Source: Noviherbaspirillum sp. Root189
GTDB taxonomy: Bacteria; Pseudomonadota; Gammaproteobacteria; Burkholderiales; Burkholderiaceae_D
Length of the DNA stretch: 64,000 bases
Reading direction: 5' to 3'
Assembly (NCBI RefSeq): GCF_001428545.1
Contig: NZ_LMHZ01000018.1
Location: forward strand, 18,533-82,532
How positions within the stretch are numbered: position 1 is the first letter of the stretch; every line of letters begins with the position of its first letter. The notes under the pieces were generated by a model. It was given only the letters and a program-made list of their open reading frames with translations. It was not told the origin of the DNA and did not search any database. The translations under genes were made by a program, and so were the position numbers. Of this stretch, positions 9,113-19,524 are shown piece after piece.

Positions 9113-11344
9113 ATGACTAACCGCACTCCCTGCAATCGGCTTCAGGTCGCCACCGTGCTGTATCGCTTCATTGAAGACAAGGTCTTGCCGGGCACCGGCA
9201 TTGACAGCGCCACCTTCTGGAAAGGCTTTGGCGCAATCGCCCACGATCTCGCGCCCAAGAACGCCGCATTGCTGGCCGAACGCGATCGCATCCAGACGGA
9301 AATGGACAAATGGCATAGTGCCCACCCGGGTCCGATCGCCGATATGAGCGCATACCGCGCGTTTCTCGAATCGATCGGATATCTCGTCCCGCAGCCAAAA
9401 GACGTCAAGGCAAGCACGACCAACGTCGATGCGGAACTCGCCTTGCAGGCCGGCCCGCAATTAGTCGTGCCAATCCTGAACGCACGCTATGCGCTGAATG
9501 CTGCAAATGCACGCTGGGGTTCGCTGTACGATGCGCTGTACGGCACCGATGCGATTCCCGAAACCGATGGCGCAACTAAGGCGGGCCCGAATGGTGAAGC
9601 CTATAACCCGGCACGCGGCGCGAAAGTCGTTGCCTTTGCCCGTAACTTCCTCGACCAGTCCGCGCCTCTGGCAAAGGGTTCCCATCGCGACGCCGTAAGC
9701 TACCAGGTCGTCGATGGCAAGCTCACGGTCAAGCTGCTGGACGGCAGCGTGACGGGTCTCGCCGACGAAAGCAAATTTATCGGTTATCAGGGTCAGGCAT
9801 CGGAGCCGACATCGGTACTGCTGAAGAACAATGGCTTGCATATCGATATCCAGATCGATCGTGGAACACGTATCGGCAAGGACGATGCGGCTGGTGTGGC
9901 GGATGTCGTCATCGAAGCGGCACTGTCGACCATTCTCGACCTCGAAGATTCGGTTGCCGCAGTGGACGCCAATGACAAGGTCCAGGCATATAACAATTGG
10001 CTCGGCATTCTGCAGGCCACGCTTGCAGAAAGTGTCTCCAAGGGCGGCAAGACCTTTACCCGCAGCCTGAATGCCGACCGCAAGTACACCGCGGGCGCCG
10101 GCGCGACGGATGCTAAAGACGGCGTGGTGACGCTGCATGGCCGTTCCCTCCTCTTCCTGCGTAACGTTGGACACCTGATGACCAACCCGGCGATCCTGCT
10201 CGAGAACGGCCAGGAAATCCCGGAAGGCATCATGGATGCGGTGGTCACCGTCACCATCGCGTTGCATGACCTCAAGCGCAAACAAGGCCAGGAAATCGGC
10301 AACTCCCGCACCGGTTCAGTCTATATCGTCAAGCCGAAGATGCACGGTCCGGCAGAAGTCGCTTTTGCCGCGGAATTGTTCGGCCGTGTCGAAGGTCTGC
10401 TCGGCTTGCCCGCCAACACAGTCAAGCTCGGCATCATGGATGAAGAGCGTCGTACCAGCGTCAACCTCAAGGCCTGTATCAGCGAAGCAGGTGCGCGCGT
10501 AGCGTTCATCAATACCGGCTTCCTCGACCGCACTGGCGATGAAATGCATACCGCAATGCGCGCAGGTCCGATGATGCGCAAAGGCGACATGAAGACCAGC
10601 GCCTGGCTGACTGCCTATGAGCGCAGCAATGTGCTGGTGGGATTATCCTGTGGCCTGCGCGGACGTGCGCAAATCGGTAAGGGCATGTGGGCAATGCCGG
10701 ACCTGATGGCCGCCATGCTGGAGCAGAAAATCAATCATCCCAAGGCTGGAGCCAATACGGCATGGGTACCGTCGCCGACCGCCGCAACCCTACACGCGCT
10801 GCACTATCATCAGGTCAACGTCTCCCAGATCCAGCAAGAGCTTGAGAAAATCGATGCTGCAACCGAGACCGAGCGTCTTCTGAATGATTTGCTGAAGGTA
10901 CCCGTCGTCGCCGAAGCCAAGTGGTCGGCTGCCGAGATCCAGCAGGAACTCGATAACAACGCGCAAGGCATTCTCGGCTACGTGGTGCGCTGGGTGGACC
11001 AGGGCGTGGGCTGCTCGAAGGTGCCGGACATCCACAACGTCGGCCTGATGGAAGATCGTGCGACGCTGCGCATCTCCAGCCAGCATATTGCCAACTGGCT
11101 GTTGCATGGCATCGTGACGGAAGCCCAAGTGACCGAGACCATGCAACGCATGGCCAAGGTCGTCGACGCGCAGAACGACAACGATCCGTTCTACACGCCA
11201 ATGGCACCGAACTTCGAGTCGTCTTATGCCTATCGCGCTGCGCGTGACCTGGTGTTCAAGGGCCTCGAACAGCCCAGCGGTTACACCGAGCCGCTGCTGC
11301 ACGCATGGCGCCTGAAGGTGAAGTCCGAAGCGCCGGGCAAGTAA
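9113..11344 (+). CDS. glcB: Malate synthase G
   Basis: Condenses glyoxylate with acetyl-CoA to give malate; monomeric cytoplasmic form. The 743-residue length is close to the usual 720-730 of the G isoform. Family hallmarks seen: [75 protein letters not shown] and the late [20 protein letters not shown]. The ATG at 9113 has an AGAGG ribosome binding site. It follows the haloacid dehalogenase gene and is closed by a hairpin at 11361-11388. It works in the glyoxylate bypass or glycolate use. Confidence 0.97.
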   Translation: MTNRTPCNRLQVATVLYRFIEDKVLPGTGIDSATFWKGFGAIAHDLAPKNAALLAERDRIQTEMDKWHSAHPGPIADMSAYRAFLESIGYLVPQPKDVKASTTNVDAELALQAGPQLVVPILNARYALNAANARWGSLYDALYGTDAIPETDGATKAGPNGEAYNPARGAKVVAFARNFLDQSAPLAKGSHRDAVSYQVVDGKLTVKLLDGSVTGLADESKFIGYQGQASEPTSVLLKNNGLHIDIQIDRGTRIGKDDAAGVADVVIEAALSTILDLEDSVAAVDANDKVQAYNNWLGILQATLAESVSKGGKTFTRSLNADRKYTAGAGATDAKDGVVTLHGRSLLFLRNVGHLMTNPAILLENGQEIPEGIMDAVVTVTIALHDLKRKQGQEIGNSRTGSVYIVKPKMHGPAEVAFAAELFGRVEGLLGLPANTVKLGIMDEERRTSVNLKACISEAGARVAFINTGFLDRTGDEMHTAMRAGPMMRKGDMKTSAWLTAYERSNVLVGLSCGLRGRAQIGKGMWAMPDLMAAMLEQKINHPKAGANTAWVPSPTAATLHALHYHQVNVSQIQQELEKIDAATETERLLNDLLKVPVVAEAKWSAAEIQQELDNNAQGILGYVVRWVDQGVGCSKVPDIHNVGLMEDRATLRISSQHIANWLLHGIVTEAQVTETMQRMAKVVDAQNDNDPFYTPMAPNFESSYAYRAARDLVFKGLEQPSGYTEPLLHAWRLKVKSEAPGK

Positions 11345-11360
11345 GCCGGCTGCGTCCGGC

Positions 11361-11388
11361 AAGGCGGCTTCCTGACTGAAGCCGCCTT
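11361..11388 (+). terminator. Hairpin terminator after malate synthase
   Basis: AAGGCGGCTTC and GAAGCCGCCTT form an 11-base-pair stem around a 6-base loop, 17 bases after the glcB stop. The sequence after the stem is T-rich but interrupted. Confidence 0.7.
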
Positions 11389-11499
11389 CATTCGTTTCAT
11401 TTGCCGCATTTATCCGGCGGCCAGACCCGCCGGACGTCTTTATATCCGCCGAAAACCTTGTGTATCCACCTTGTTCAGGCGCGACTGTAACTTCCGACC

Positions 11500-12018
11500 C
11501 TATTTCGACAGAACCAGTTTGCGGGTCGTCTCCGTTGGCTGCAGCAAATGCCCCATAGGCAGGACATGGGTCTGCTTGATCCGCTTGAGAGTGATATTGG
11601 ATTTGACGTTCACCACACCGGGCGCCCGCAGCAGGCTGCTCATCAGGAACGCTGAAAACGATTCCAGGTCGGGCACCACGATTCGCAGGATATAGTCGGC
11701 CTCGCCAGTCACGGACAGGCACTCGAGGACTTCCGGCATATCCGCGACCGCTCGTTCGAAGGTGTCGCTGCGCGCATCACCGTGACGCTCGAGTGTCACC
11801 GAAGTGAAGGCCATCACACTCAGACCGACAATATCCGGGTCCAGCATCGCCGCATAATGATTGATCACCTTGCTCTCCTCCAGGCGCTGGATGCGGCGGC
11901 TTACCTGGGAAGTCGAGAGATGGATTTTTTCTCCTAGGACACTATTGGTAGTCCTGCCATCCCGTTGCAATTCGTTCAGGATATCAAGGTCAAACCTGTC
12001 AACTTGAATGAGAGACAT
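11500..12018 (-). CDS. Lrp/AsnC family transcriptional regulator, 172 aa
   Basis: N-terminal helix-turn-helix at about residues 8-60 (DRFDLDILNELQRDGRT; STSQVSRRIQRLEE). A C-terminal RAM effector domain follows at about 75-155 (VLECLSVTGEADYILRIVVP and RAPGVVNVKSNITLKRIK). The length is normal for the family. It is transcribed divergently from the 4-hydroxyphenylpyruvate dioxygenase gene across a 210-base gap, the usual arrangement for a local regulator of tyrosine/phenylalanine catabolism. The amino-acid effector is inferred as tyrosine or a related compound from context only. Confidence 0.9.
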   Translation of the reverse strand: MSLIQVDRFDLDILNELQRDGRTTNSVLGEKIHLSTSQVSRRIQRLEESKVINHYAAMLDPDIVGLSVMAFTSVTLERHGDARSDTFERAVADMPEVLECLSVTGEADYILRIVVPDLESFSAFLMSSLLRAPGVVNVKSNITLKRIKQTHVLPMGHLLQPTETTRKLVLSK

Positions 12019-12052
12019 AATATTTTCACATTGAAGGGGATAAACGCACTAA

Positions 12053-12062
12053 ATGTGCACAT
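12053..12062. promoter_or_regulatory. Palindrome in asnC-hppD divergent region
   Basis: ATGTGCACAT is a perfect 10-base palindrome, 35 bases upstream of the Lrp/AsnC start. A related GCGCACAT lies about 30 bases to the right. The position suits an Lrp/AsnC binding site; the site is short and the assignment weak. Confidence 0.3.
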
Positions 12063-12228
12063 CTAGGTGAAAATCCTACCTTAAACGCGCACATATTGCA
12101 CCTTCAGCGCATTAAACTTCGCATATTAATGTGGTGATGCATACTGCAATGGCACCCGGCCAAATATTGCCCTGCCCCGCCACATCGCGTAAAGCACCTT
12201 CCCTTTGTCTCTCGTTCAGGAAACCACC

Positions 12229-13305
12229 ATGTCTGATCTTTTTGAAAATCCGATGGGCCTTATGGGCTTTGAATTCGTCGAATTCGCTTCGCCCACTCCG
12301 GGCGTGCTTGAACCGGTATTCGAGGCAATGGGATTTACCAAGGTTGCCCGTCATCGCTCCAAAGATGTCGTCCTGTATCGCCAGGGCGAAATCAACTTCA
12401 TCATCAACAACGAACCGAACAGCATCGCCTCTTACTTCGCTGCCGAACACGGTCCATCAGCCTGCGGCATGGCCTTCCGCGTGAAGGATGCGCACAAAGC
12501 CTACGCGCGCGCGCTTGAACTTGGCGCGCAACCGGTGGAAATCCCGACCGGCCCGATGGAACTGCGCCTGCCGGCAATCAAGGGGATTGGCGGCGCCCCG
12601 CTCTACCTGATTGACCGTTTTGAAGAAGGCAAGTCCATCTATGACATCGACTTCGAATTCATCGACGGCATGGACCGCAATCCCAAGGGTGCCGGCCTGA
12701 AACTGATCGATCACTTGACACACAACGTCTATCGCGGCCGCATGGCGTACTGGGCGGGATTCTACGAGCGCCTGTTCAACTTCCGCGAGATTCGCTACTT
12801 TGATATCCAGGGCGAATATACCGGCCTGACATCCAAGGCAATGACGGCGCCGGATGGCAAGATCCGTATTCCGCTCAATGAAGAATCGTCTAAAGGGTCG
12901 GGCCAGATTGAAGAATTTCTGATGCAGTTCAACGGCGAAGGCATCCAGCACATCGCCCTCTACACCGACGACCTGATCAGCACACTGGACCAGTTGAAGA
13001 TGGCCGGCGTGGAATTCATGCCGTCGCCGCCCGAAACCTATTACGAGATGCTGGCTGATCGCTTGCCAGGTCATGGTGAGCGTGTTCCTGAATTGCAGAC
13101 GCGCGGCATCCTGCTCGACGGCAAAACCGACGGCGGCGAAAAACGCCTGCTGCTGCAGATCTTCTCGAAGACCGTCTTCGGTCCGGTGTTCTTTGAGTTC
13201 ATCCAGCGCAAGGGTGATGACGGTTTCGGCGAAGGCAACTTCAAGGCGTTGTTCGAATCCATCGAACGCGATCAGGTACGTCGCGGCGTTTTGCAAACAG
13301 CCTGA
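12229..13305 (+). CDS. hppD: 4-hydroxyphenylpyruvate dioxygenase
   Basis: Converts 4-hydroxyphenylpyruvate to homogentisate, the second step of tyrosine degradation. From the ATG at 12229 (AGGAA upstream) the protein has 358 residues, the standard bacterial length. An in-frame TTG at 12205 is less likely as start. The Fe(II) ligands are all in place: His162 (LIDHLTHNV), His241 ([12 protein letters not shown]) and Glu323 (FFEFIQRKG). The vicinal-oxygen-chelate domains are intact. It lies divergent from an Lrp/AsnC regulator and upstream of fumarylacetoacetase. The gene for homogentisate dioxygenase, which should act between the two, is not in this window. Confidence 0.96.
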   Translation: MSDLFENPMGLMGFEFVEFASPTPGVLEPVFEAMGFTKVARHRSKDVVLYRQGEINFIINNEPNSIASYFAAEHGPSACGMAFRVKDAHKAYARALELGAQPVEIPTGPMELRLPAIKGIGGAPLYLIDRFEEGKSIYDIDFEFIDGMDRNPKGAGLKLIDHLTHNVYRGRMAYWAGFYERLFNFREIRYFDIQGEYTGLTSKAMTAPDGKIRIPLNEESSKGSGQIEEFLMQFNGEGIQHIALYTDDLISTLDQLKMAGVEFMPSPPETYYEMLADRLPGHGERVPELQTRGILLDGKTDGGEKRLLLQIFSKTVFGPVFFEFIQRKGDDGFGEGNFKALFESIERDQVRRGVLQTA

Positions 13306-13337
13306 TCAGGGAGCCGGCATCATGAAGATCGAAGAGT

Positions 13338-13493
13338 CATCTGGAAAAGAATGGTGTCGACATACTGCGAGTGACCGATCACGGTGTTTTCCATTCAATT
13401 TATTTCTTCGATCCGAATGGTCATCGTGTGGAACTCGCCTGTCCCGATCCTGAGAAGGACGCACAGCTCAAGCAACTGGACGCAGTGAAGTGA
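13338..13493 (+). pseudogene. C-terminal remnant of a VOC/glyoxalase-family protein
   Basis: A 51-codon open stretch encodes HLEKNGVDILRVTDHG, then SIYFFDPNGHRVELAC. This is the typical last beta-alpha-beta-beta module of glyoxalase/bleomycin-resistance proteins, with the metal-ligand Glu in the RVELAC segment. An in-frame TGA lies just upstream, and the ATG at 13322 is in a different frame. The N-terminal module is therefore missing and nothing shows that it is expressed. It sits between hppD and the fumarylacetoacetase gene. Confidence 0.7.
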
Positions 13494-13586
13494 GCTATGC
13501 TGGAGGAATGTTCTAAAACGGAGCGTGTCCCAAGGCACGCTGCCTTCCTGCATGAACGCATCCCTGCCAACCACTGACACCACACC

Positions 13587-14864
13587 ATGACTGCTACCCT
13601 AGACGATACCCACGACCCTGCCCTGCAAAGCTGGGTTGAATCCGCCAATGATCAAGCGACTGATTTTCCAATTCAGAACCTGCCGTTCGGCCGCTTCCGC
13701 TCGCCGGGCAGCGTTGAGTGGCACATTGGCGTTGCCATTGGTGACAAGGTGCTTGATCTCAACAAAACGCAACTCGTCGATACCAATGACATGAACCGTT
13801 TGATGTCGGCAGGTGCCGACGCACGCCGGGGTCTGCGCCAAAAGATTTCCGCGGGCTTGCGACGCGGAAGCGACCAGCAGGCGAGCTTGCAAGGTGCGCT
13901 CTATTCGCAGTCAGAAGTCGAGATGGGCTTGCCCTGCCAGATCGGCGATTACACTGATTTCTATACCGGCATCCACCATGCGACGACGGTCGGTAAGCTG
14001 TTCCGCCCTGACAACCCACTGATGCCTAATTACAAGTGGGTACCGATCGGCTATCACGGCCGTGCCTCGTCGATTGGTGTCAGCGGACAAACCTTTCGCC
14101 GTCCTAGCGGACAGACCAAGGGACCCGACGATCCCGCACCGAAGCTGTCGCCGTCCCGCCGGATGGATTACGAACTGGAACTTGGCATTTTTGTCGGCAA
14201 AGAGAATACGCTTGGCGAACCCGTATCGATGGCAGCGGCGGAAGAGCATGTTTTTGGTCTTGCATTGCTCAACGACTGGAGTGCACGTGACATCCAGGCC
14301 TGGGAATACCAGCCGCTGGGCCCCTTCCTTGCGAAGAACTTTGCATCGACGGTCTCCCCATGGATCGTCACCATGGAAGCGCTGCAACCTTTCCGCATTC
14401 CCTTCCAGCGGCCGGAGGATGACCCTCAGCCCCTGCCCTATCTGGATTCTCCGATGAACCGCGAAAGTGGCGGCGTCGATATCAAGCTTGAAGTCTGGCT
14501 GCAGACAGAAGGTATGCGTAAGGCTGGCTTGCCGGCACAGCGATTAAGCTATTCGAACTTCAGCGATGCATACTGGACCGTGTCCCAGCTTATCGCGCAT
14601 CACACCGTGAATGGCTGCAATCTGCAGCCTGGCGACTTGCTGGGCTCCGGAACGATTTCGGGTGCTGCGGGTGAACAGGGTGGTTCTTTGCTCGAATTGA
14701 CGATGGGCGGCAAGCAAGTCATTACGCTATCGAATGGTGAAACGCGTACATTCCTTGAAGATGGCGATACGGTGATTCTCCGCGCCTATTGTGAAAAGCC
14801 CGGCGCGCGGCGGATCGGATTCGGCGAATGCAAAGGTACTTTGCTGGCTGCCAGGCAGCAGTAG
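13587..14864 (+). CDS. fahA: Fumarylacetoacetase
   Basis: Hydrolyses fumarylacetoacetate to fumarate and acetoacetate, the last step of the homogentisate pathway. 425 residues, the usual length. The catalytic and metal motifs match the mammalian enzyme: Asp124 and His131 in DYTDFYTGIHHATTVGKLFR, Glu196/Glu198 in YELELGIFVG and Asp230 in LLNDWSARDIQAWEYQPLGP. The start ATG at 13587 has a weak ribosome binding site. It follows hppD with only a VOC remnant between them and ends at a hairpin (14872-14901), so hppD and fahA probably form one transcription unit. Confidence 0.96.
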   Translation: MTATLDDTHDPALQSWVESANDQATDFPIQNLPFGRFRSPGSVEWHIGVAIGDKVLDLNKTQLVDTNDMNRLMSAGADARRGLRQKISAGLRRGSDQQASLQGALYSQSEVEMGLPCQIGDYTDFYTGIHHATTVGKLFRPDNPLMPNYKWVPIGYHGRASSIGVSGQTFRRPSGQTKGPDDPAPKLSPSRRMDYELELGIFVGKENTLGEPVSMAAAEEHVFGLALLNDWSARDIQAWEYQPLGPFLAKNFASTVSPWIVTMEALQPFRIPFQRPEDDPQPLPYLDSPMNRESGGVDIKLEVWLQTEGMRKAGLPAQRLSYSNFSDAYWTVSQLIAHHTVNGCNLQPGDLLGSGTISGAAGEQGGSLLELTMGGKQVITLSNGETRTFLEDGDTVILRAYCEKPGARRIGFGECKGTLLAARQQ

Positions 14865-14871
14865 CAAAACG

Positions 14872-14901
14872 TTAAAGGGTGCGCACGGCGTACCCTTTAT
14901 C
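14872..14901 (+). terminator. Hairpin terminator after fahA
   Basis: AAAGGGTGCGC and GCGTACCCTTT (one mismatch) form a stem 9 bases after the fahA stop, followed by ATCTTC. A plausible intrinsic terminator. Confidence 0.65.
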
Positions 14902-15017
14902 TTCACACAAACACGTTGATTACACGCGGACGCAAACGCGGATCTACCCTGCGTTCCGTCGCATGTGCGATGCCAGAGTGCTTTCGTCCTGACTGGGTCA
15001 GCGACGATCCTGCGACA

Positions 15018-16490
15018 TCAGCTAACCGGTCCGGGCCGGCGGTGCTTGCCCTTGTGCTGACCCCTATCCTTGAATTTCTTCCCGTTGCGATTATGCTGGC
15101 CCTGATTACGCGGTCCTGCATTGATTGAACCGGGCTTGTCGAGCCAGTGATTCAATTGTTCCTTGACCCGATCAATGCCTCCCGTGAGGCGTATGTAGCG
15201 CGGTGCCAGTGAGCGGCGCAAAAGTTCATCGGTACCCGGCGGCATCTCGTCGCTCAAACCGATAATGCGCTGGCATTGCCTGAACACGTTGCCACTGCGA
15301 ATTGCATCAACCGGAACGACCGTCAGCATCAGTTGCGGATAACGCTGACGCAAGTCGTCAAACTGGTCCGAGCTGGTACCTACGATACCAATGTTCGGCT
15401 TGAACTCGCTATCCGCCGACGGTGGCAATTTCGGATCGAAGAGTGGCTGGACATCGCCGGGATGCACACCCTCGTCTTCCAGCGCATCAGCATGGCCTGA
15501 GGCGATAGCCTGTTCTGGCTCAACGGCCTGACGCATGACTTGTGCGGGTTTGTTGAATGTCTGCTGTTGCGGTGCGCGCGCAGCGTTCCTTGCACCGGAG
15601 GTCCCGGACGACTGCATCGACGATACCTGCGCGGCAGTCGTTTCAACGAAGGAGCGTAGTACGTCACTCGATCCCTTGTCGGACAACGCGTTGACGAACG
15701 CCCGGGCCAGTTCCTGGCATACCATCGCGACGAAGGGGCGAGCTGCCTCAACCAGGTTTGCGTCAGGCACCGCAGTGGCTTGCGGGCCGCGGGGCTGGTT
15801 GCGATTCTGCATAGATTGCTCGCGGCGCTGGGCCTGAGCCTGCCTGAAATCCTGATCGGCTTGTGCCCGCGCCGCGCGCCTGTCCTCGTGCGCTTGCCGG
15901 CCATGGGGAGCCGGTGCGGCTTCTGCCTCGGCACTGCGAGCCGGAAGGGCCGGCGCTGATGCGCCGGTTTGACCCGCATTGGACTCTGACCCGATGGCTG
16001 CAGGCGTATTTTCCGCAGGCTGCCCTGTCGCTATCGCGTTGCCGATGTCCTCTTTTCCGGAGGCTTGTTGCGTGTCGACCGCTGTAGGTGTCGTGTCAAT
16101 GGATTCCGCCACTGGCTCATGTCCGCTTGCTGCTTGTGAAGCAGAGGCGTTGCCACTTTTATTTCCCATGCTTTCGTCGGCAACGCGGCTTCCAGCTTCT
16201 TGGCGAAACAGATCGTTCTGACGCGCCTGTCCCAGCCTTTGAAAAATGGGGCGCAGCTTCTCACGTATACCTTCGAAGCCCTGTGCAATCGAGACGAGTT
16301 TGCGGTGACGGTCCTCAGGAAATAATTCCTGGGCATTGAATACGTCTTTTGCCTTGATTTCTTCAAGACGTTTTGAGGAAAGCAGACTATCCCCCTTTTC
16401 CAGGAGAAGTTGATTGGCGATTTTCACCCATTCGTCGTCGGTCCACTTGATCGGGGCGGTACGTGATGACTGGTCAGCTTTATTCGGCAT
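15018..16490 (-). CDS. Hypothetical protein with Ala/Gln/Pro-rich linker, 490 aa
   Basis: Not assigned to a known family. From the ATG at 16490 an N-terminal helical module of about 110 residues (KWTDDEWVKIANQLLLEKGD, then FPEDRHRKLVSIAQGFEGI) is followed by about 230 residues of low-complexity Ala/Gln/Pro/Glu-rich sequence. Next comes a compact C-terminal module at about 355-450 (PNIGIVGTSSDQFDDLRQRY; IIGLSDEMPPGTDELLRRSL) and a very basic Gly/Asn/Lys/His tail that could bind nucleic acid. No signal peptide or membrane segment. An in-frame ATG at 16556 would add 22 residues with little family-like character. Function unknown. Confidence 0.7.
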   Translation of the reverse strand: MPNKADQSSRTAPIKWTDDEWVKIANQLLLEKGDSLLSSKRLEEIKAKDVFNAQELFPEDRHRKLVSIAQGFEGIREKLRPIFQRLGQARQNDLFRQEAGSRVADESMGNKSGNASASQAASGHEPVAESIDTTPTAVDTQQASGKEDIGNAIATGQPAENTPAAIGSESNAGQTGASAPALPARSAEAEAAPAPHGRQAHEDRRAARAQADQDFRQAQAQRREQSMQNRNQPRGPQATAVPDANLVEAARPFVAMVCQELARAFVNALSDKGSSDVLRSFVETTAAQVSSMQSSGTSGARNAARAPQQQTFNKPAQVMRQAVEPEQAIASGHADALEDEGVHPGDVQPLFDPKLPPSADSEFKPNIGIVGTSSDQFDDLRQRYPQLMLTVVPVDAIRSGNVFRQCQRIIGLSDEMPPGTDELLRRSLAPRYIRLTGGIDRVKEQLNHWLDKPGSINAGPRNQGQHNRNGKKFKDRGQHKGKHRRPGPVS

Positions 16491-16893
16491 AAGTCTTGTT
16501 GTCGTTAGTCGTGTTTGACCCGTTCTTTCCAGAACCGGATCAGTATGAGAGGTCACAAATCGATATAAACCACTTGTGAATTAAGCGCATCTATCGTCTT
16601 CAGGAAGCGGTCGACGCAGCATTTTAACGGTTAAACTTAAGATACCCGCCCTGGCCCGGCTGGACCATACCGAGACGGTTCTGGATTCGCGGCCAAGCCC
16701 GCCGTTTTGAAAAAAGGCATCCTGCTGGTCTGTAAGAAACGTTTTTAATCAGCTTTTGGGCGAAGGCCTTGCGCTCCTGCCGTCAAGGTTCAGGCCTGAC
16801 GCGTTGGCGCTAAGTATAATCCTTTTATTTGCAACAGCAGCTGTCACAAATATCAGGCTACATTATCACATACAGGATTAAGCGTGCACCGAA
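16491..16893. other. Intergenic region
   Basis: No gene recognised between the divergent hypothetical and small-membrane-protein genes. A TATAAT at 16815-16820 is a good -10 candidate for the rightward gene, but no matching -35 at normal spacing was found. Confidence 0.4.
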
Positions 16894-17256
16894 ATGTTGA
16901 TTGAATCAGTTTTAATCAAGTTTGAATTCTGGGCATTGGTGCTGACTTCACTGACGCTCCCTGTCGTTATCATCTGGCATCTGTTGCGGATCATTCGCAT
17001 ATCCCGCACAGTTCTGATTGCCTATGCCTGCATGCTCATTGCACTGGCAGGTCTTGATGTGGTGGTAATCACCTATGTCGCGAGTCTGGCGAAGGCAACA
17101 AGAGGAATTGCTGACGACCAAGTATTCCGCTCCGAGTATACGCTGGCACTTTATCTGCTGCCACTGATCTCCGCAGGAGTCGGCATCAATCTTCTTTCAT
17201 TCGCCATCACACAGCATCTGAAGGTGCAATCGCCGACTGATCTAACGCCGCGATAA
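16894..17256 (+). CDS. Small membrane protein, 120 aa
   Basis: Three hydrophobic segments are visible, at about residues 10-32 (FWALVLTSLTLPVVIIWHLL), 42-65 (LIAYACMLIALAGLDVVVIT) and 84-108 (YTLALYLLPLISAGVGINLL). No conserved motif was recognised. It probably sits in the inner membrane. The gene stands alone, with a TATAAT 74 bases upstream. Function unknown. Confidence 0.6.
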   Translation: MLIESVLIKFEFWALVLTSLTLPVVIIWHLLRIIRISRTVLIAYACMLIALAGLDVVVITYVASLAKATRGIADDQVFRSEYTLALYLLPLISAGVGINLLSFAITQHLKVQSPTDLTPR

Positions 17257-17557
17257 AAATAGTTTACGTTTGCAAGCGACGTATAAAGTGAGCCATCCGC
17301 GGACAATCAATAAAGCCACGCTCGTTCTCCTCCAGGGATAGAGAGTCAGAAGGCAATCGTGTGAACCCATCGCCATTTGGCTCTGCTGCGTTGTCAATGC
17401 GGTAATTCATTGGCCTTTACATTACTCACTATTAGTAACAATTCACGCATGTTTACTTGTCAAAACGCGTATTGATAGACCGGAAATGACGTGTTGAAAT
17501 GCGTTTCCGTTCACTTTCGTCGCCCCAGCTTGCGCATGGGTGTGCCTCAAAATTCTA
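17257..17557. other. Intergenic region with one candidate small gene
   Basis: Apart from the candidate small minus-strand ORF (17264-17410) nothing was recognised. The right half, up to the lipoprotein start at 17558, is AT-rich and presumably holds its promoter. Confidence 0.4.
17264..17410 (-). CDS. Candidate small protein, 48 aa
   Basis: ATG at 17410 with AAAGG a few bases upstream (tight spacing). The product is soluble and has balanced composition, with segments TRLPSDSLSLEENERGF and DCPRMAHFIRRLQT. It lies convergent with the small membrane-protein gene, 8 bases beyond its stop. Composition and codon choice look coding, but no family is recognised and it could be chance. Confidence 0.35.
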   Translation of the reverse strand: MNYRIDNAAEPNGDGFTRLPSDSLSLEENERGFIDCPRMAHFIRRLQT

Positions 17558-19426
17558 ATGCCATATGACACGATTCCATTTCCGCTAAAGCGCATGACGC
17601 TGGCACTGTCACTCACCATCGGCCTCGCCGCATGCGGAGGTGGTTCATCTTCTCCGGAAGCGCAATCGAGCGTCGCCCTGCAAGACAGCCTCAGCGCTTC
17701 GACGGCAACGCCCACGCATACGCAGCTTGCTACAGATACACAGTTAGAGGGCATGTCGCAACTTCCGGCATCGACTACCGTCACACCGCCAACTGAGTCC
17801 GGCGTTACGGATACCCAGGTCGGCAGTGATAGTCCAACACCCGTCGCGCCAAGTACTGCCCTGCCGGTTCTTGCCATGCCATCCGCAGTCAGTGATAACA
17901 CTGTCGTGGACTTGCAGTGCGGGAGGACCTATCAGGGTACGCTTGACCTCAAAGGGAAATCGAATGTAACGGTCAGGACCATGGGAACGTGTGGCAATGC
18001 GATCCTTACGCCGGGACAGTCGCTTAGCGGATGGACTCAATTCCAAGGCAATATTTATTCGGCGCCGGTATCCTTCGCGGTGGCTCAGGTCATTGTTGAT
18101 GGCGCACCTGTGAGTGCTGCCCACTGGCCGACGCGCACACAGACCTGGGCCAAGGCCAGCAGTTCCAGTACCGGCAGCCTGACTTATGCCATGCCGAACG
18201 CCGACCTCACGGACGCCACGCTAGTGTTTAAGCCTTACGAATGGGCGGTCGAAGCGCGAAAGATCACTGGTTACTCCGGATCCACCATGGCGGTAGCGTC
18301 CACCGGCAACATCAACTTCGACGGCTACGCGCTTGGCGGGCAGGTCGACTTCTATGTGGAAGGTAAATTGTGGATGCTTGATGAGCCGGGTGAATGGGCC
18401 GTGAGCAATGGTCGCCTGTATGTGTGGACACCTGATGGTCAGTCACCCGAAGGACGCATTTGGGCTTCTCCGGACAAGGATGCCATCGACGCAAGCAGTT
18501 CGCGTAATGTCACAGTTCAGAATGTCAGCATCTTTGGTGCAGCCAATGGCATCAACGGGCTCAACGCGAGCACGCTCAGCGCACATGCGGTGCGCATTGA
18601 AAACTCGTCGGGCAACGGCATCCTTTACTCCGGCGGAACCGGGCTGACCGTGGATGGCGCCATCATCCGCAACTCCAAGCATGATGCAATTGCGGTTAAA
18701 TGGGGTGGCGGTGGCGAAATTATCGGCAATTCGCTCATCGATGCATCGGGCACGGTCAGCATGCCGACCAATGCACATGCGGCAATCAACCTGACCGGCG
18801 GCAGCGGCGCAGTCGTCCAGAATAATCGAGTAACCAATTCTGGCTATATCGGCATACGCGTATTCCGCAATGCGCGTGTCAGCGGAAACACGGTGGATGG
18901 TGCTTGCAAGGTATTGACGGATTGCGGCGGTATCTTTACGTCCGCACCCGACAAGCTTGCGTTGAATACGACAATTGAGAATAACGTCATTCGGAATGTC
19001 GCAGTCAATCAGCGCCTCGCATGGGGCATCTACCTGGGGGATTTTGCAAACGGTACTACGGTCAGCGGTAATCATGTGAGCGCCAACGCTAACGGTATGG
19101 AAATCCTGAACGGTTTTGACAACGTCATCAAAGACAATACTTTTACCCAAAGCACACAGGCGCATGTGCAGATTGTCGAGGCCGGCACGGCAGCCGTGGT
19201 GAAGAACAACGCGTTTTCGGGTAATAACTTTTCCACATCCGGAAAACAAGAAAACTATCGTATCAGCAGCGACCTTGGTACTAGCGCGGTGACCCGCTTT
19301 GGAAGCTATTCAGCGAATGCTTATACAAGTTCCTCATCGATCTTTGCCAATTTCAATGGCGAAGCCTTGAACTTCACGCAGTGGAAGACAAGAACAGGCC
19401 AGGACAGCAACTCCACGCTTAACTGA
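17558..19426 (+). CDS. Right-handed beta-helix lipoprotein, about 622 aa
   Basis: Exported protein with lipoprotein signal: basic start, hydrophobic MTLALSLTIGLAAC, lipobox LAAC with the lipidated Cys followed by GGGSSS. The start may be ATG 17558 or ATG 17594; both keep the lipobox. A Thr/Ser/Pro-rich linker covers about 90 residues. The remainder has the short repeating Asn/Gly/Val pattern of parallel beta-helices, as in NSSGNGILYSGGTGLTVDGA, IIRNSKHDAIAV and IENNVIRNVAV. Such folds bind or cleave polysaccharide (pectate-lyase and mannuronan-epimerase relatives). No catalytic motif was recognised, so the substrate is open. A strong terminator follows at 19525-19557. Confidence 0.8.
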   Translation: MPYDTIPFPLKRMTLALSLTIGLAACGGGSSSPEAQSSVALQDSLSASTATPTHTQLATDTQLEGMSQLPASTTVTPPTESGVTDTQVGSDSPTPVAPSTALPVLAMPSAVSDNTVVDLQCGRTYQGTLDLKGKSNVTVRTMGTCGNAILTPGQSLSGWTQFQGNIYSAPVSFAVAQVIVDGAPVSAAHWPTRTQTWAKASSSSTGSLTYAMPNADLTDATLVFKPYEWAVEARKITGYSGSTMAVASTGNINFDGYALGGQVDFYVEGKLWMLDEPGEWAVSNGRLYVWTPDGQSPEGRIWASPDKDAIDASSSRNVTVQNVSIFGAANGINGLNASTLSAHAVRIENSSGNGILYSGGTGLTVDGAIIRNSKHDAIAVKWGGGGEIIGNSLIDASGTVSMPTNAHAAINLTGGSGAVVQNNRVTNSGYIGIRVFRNARVSGNTVDGACKVLTDCGGIFTSAPDKLALNTTIENNVIRNVAVNQRLAWGIYLGDFANGTTVSGNHVSANANGMEILNGFDNVIKDNTFTQSTQAHVQIVEAGTAAVVKNNAFSGNNFSTSGKQENYRISSDLGTSAVTRFGSYSANAYTSSSSIFANFNGEALNFTQWKTRTGQDSNSTLN

Positions 19427-19524
19427 CCACCCCGGCTCTCAGCCTGGCGAATATGTCGTGTACCCTGTGGCATAGTGACCGCCAGGTTGTTTTTCGAAAT
19501 GTGTGTTCGAATGGATAACTTAAT

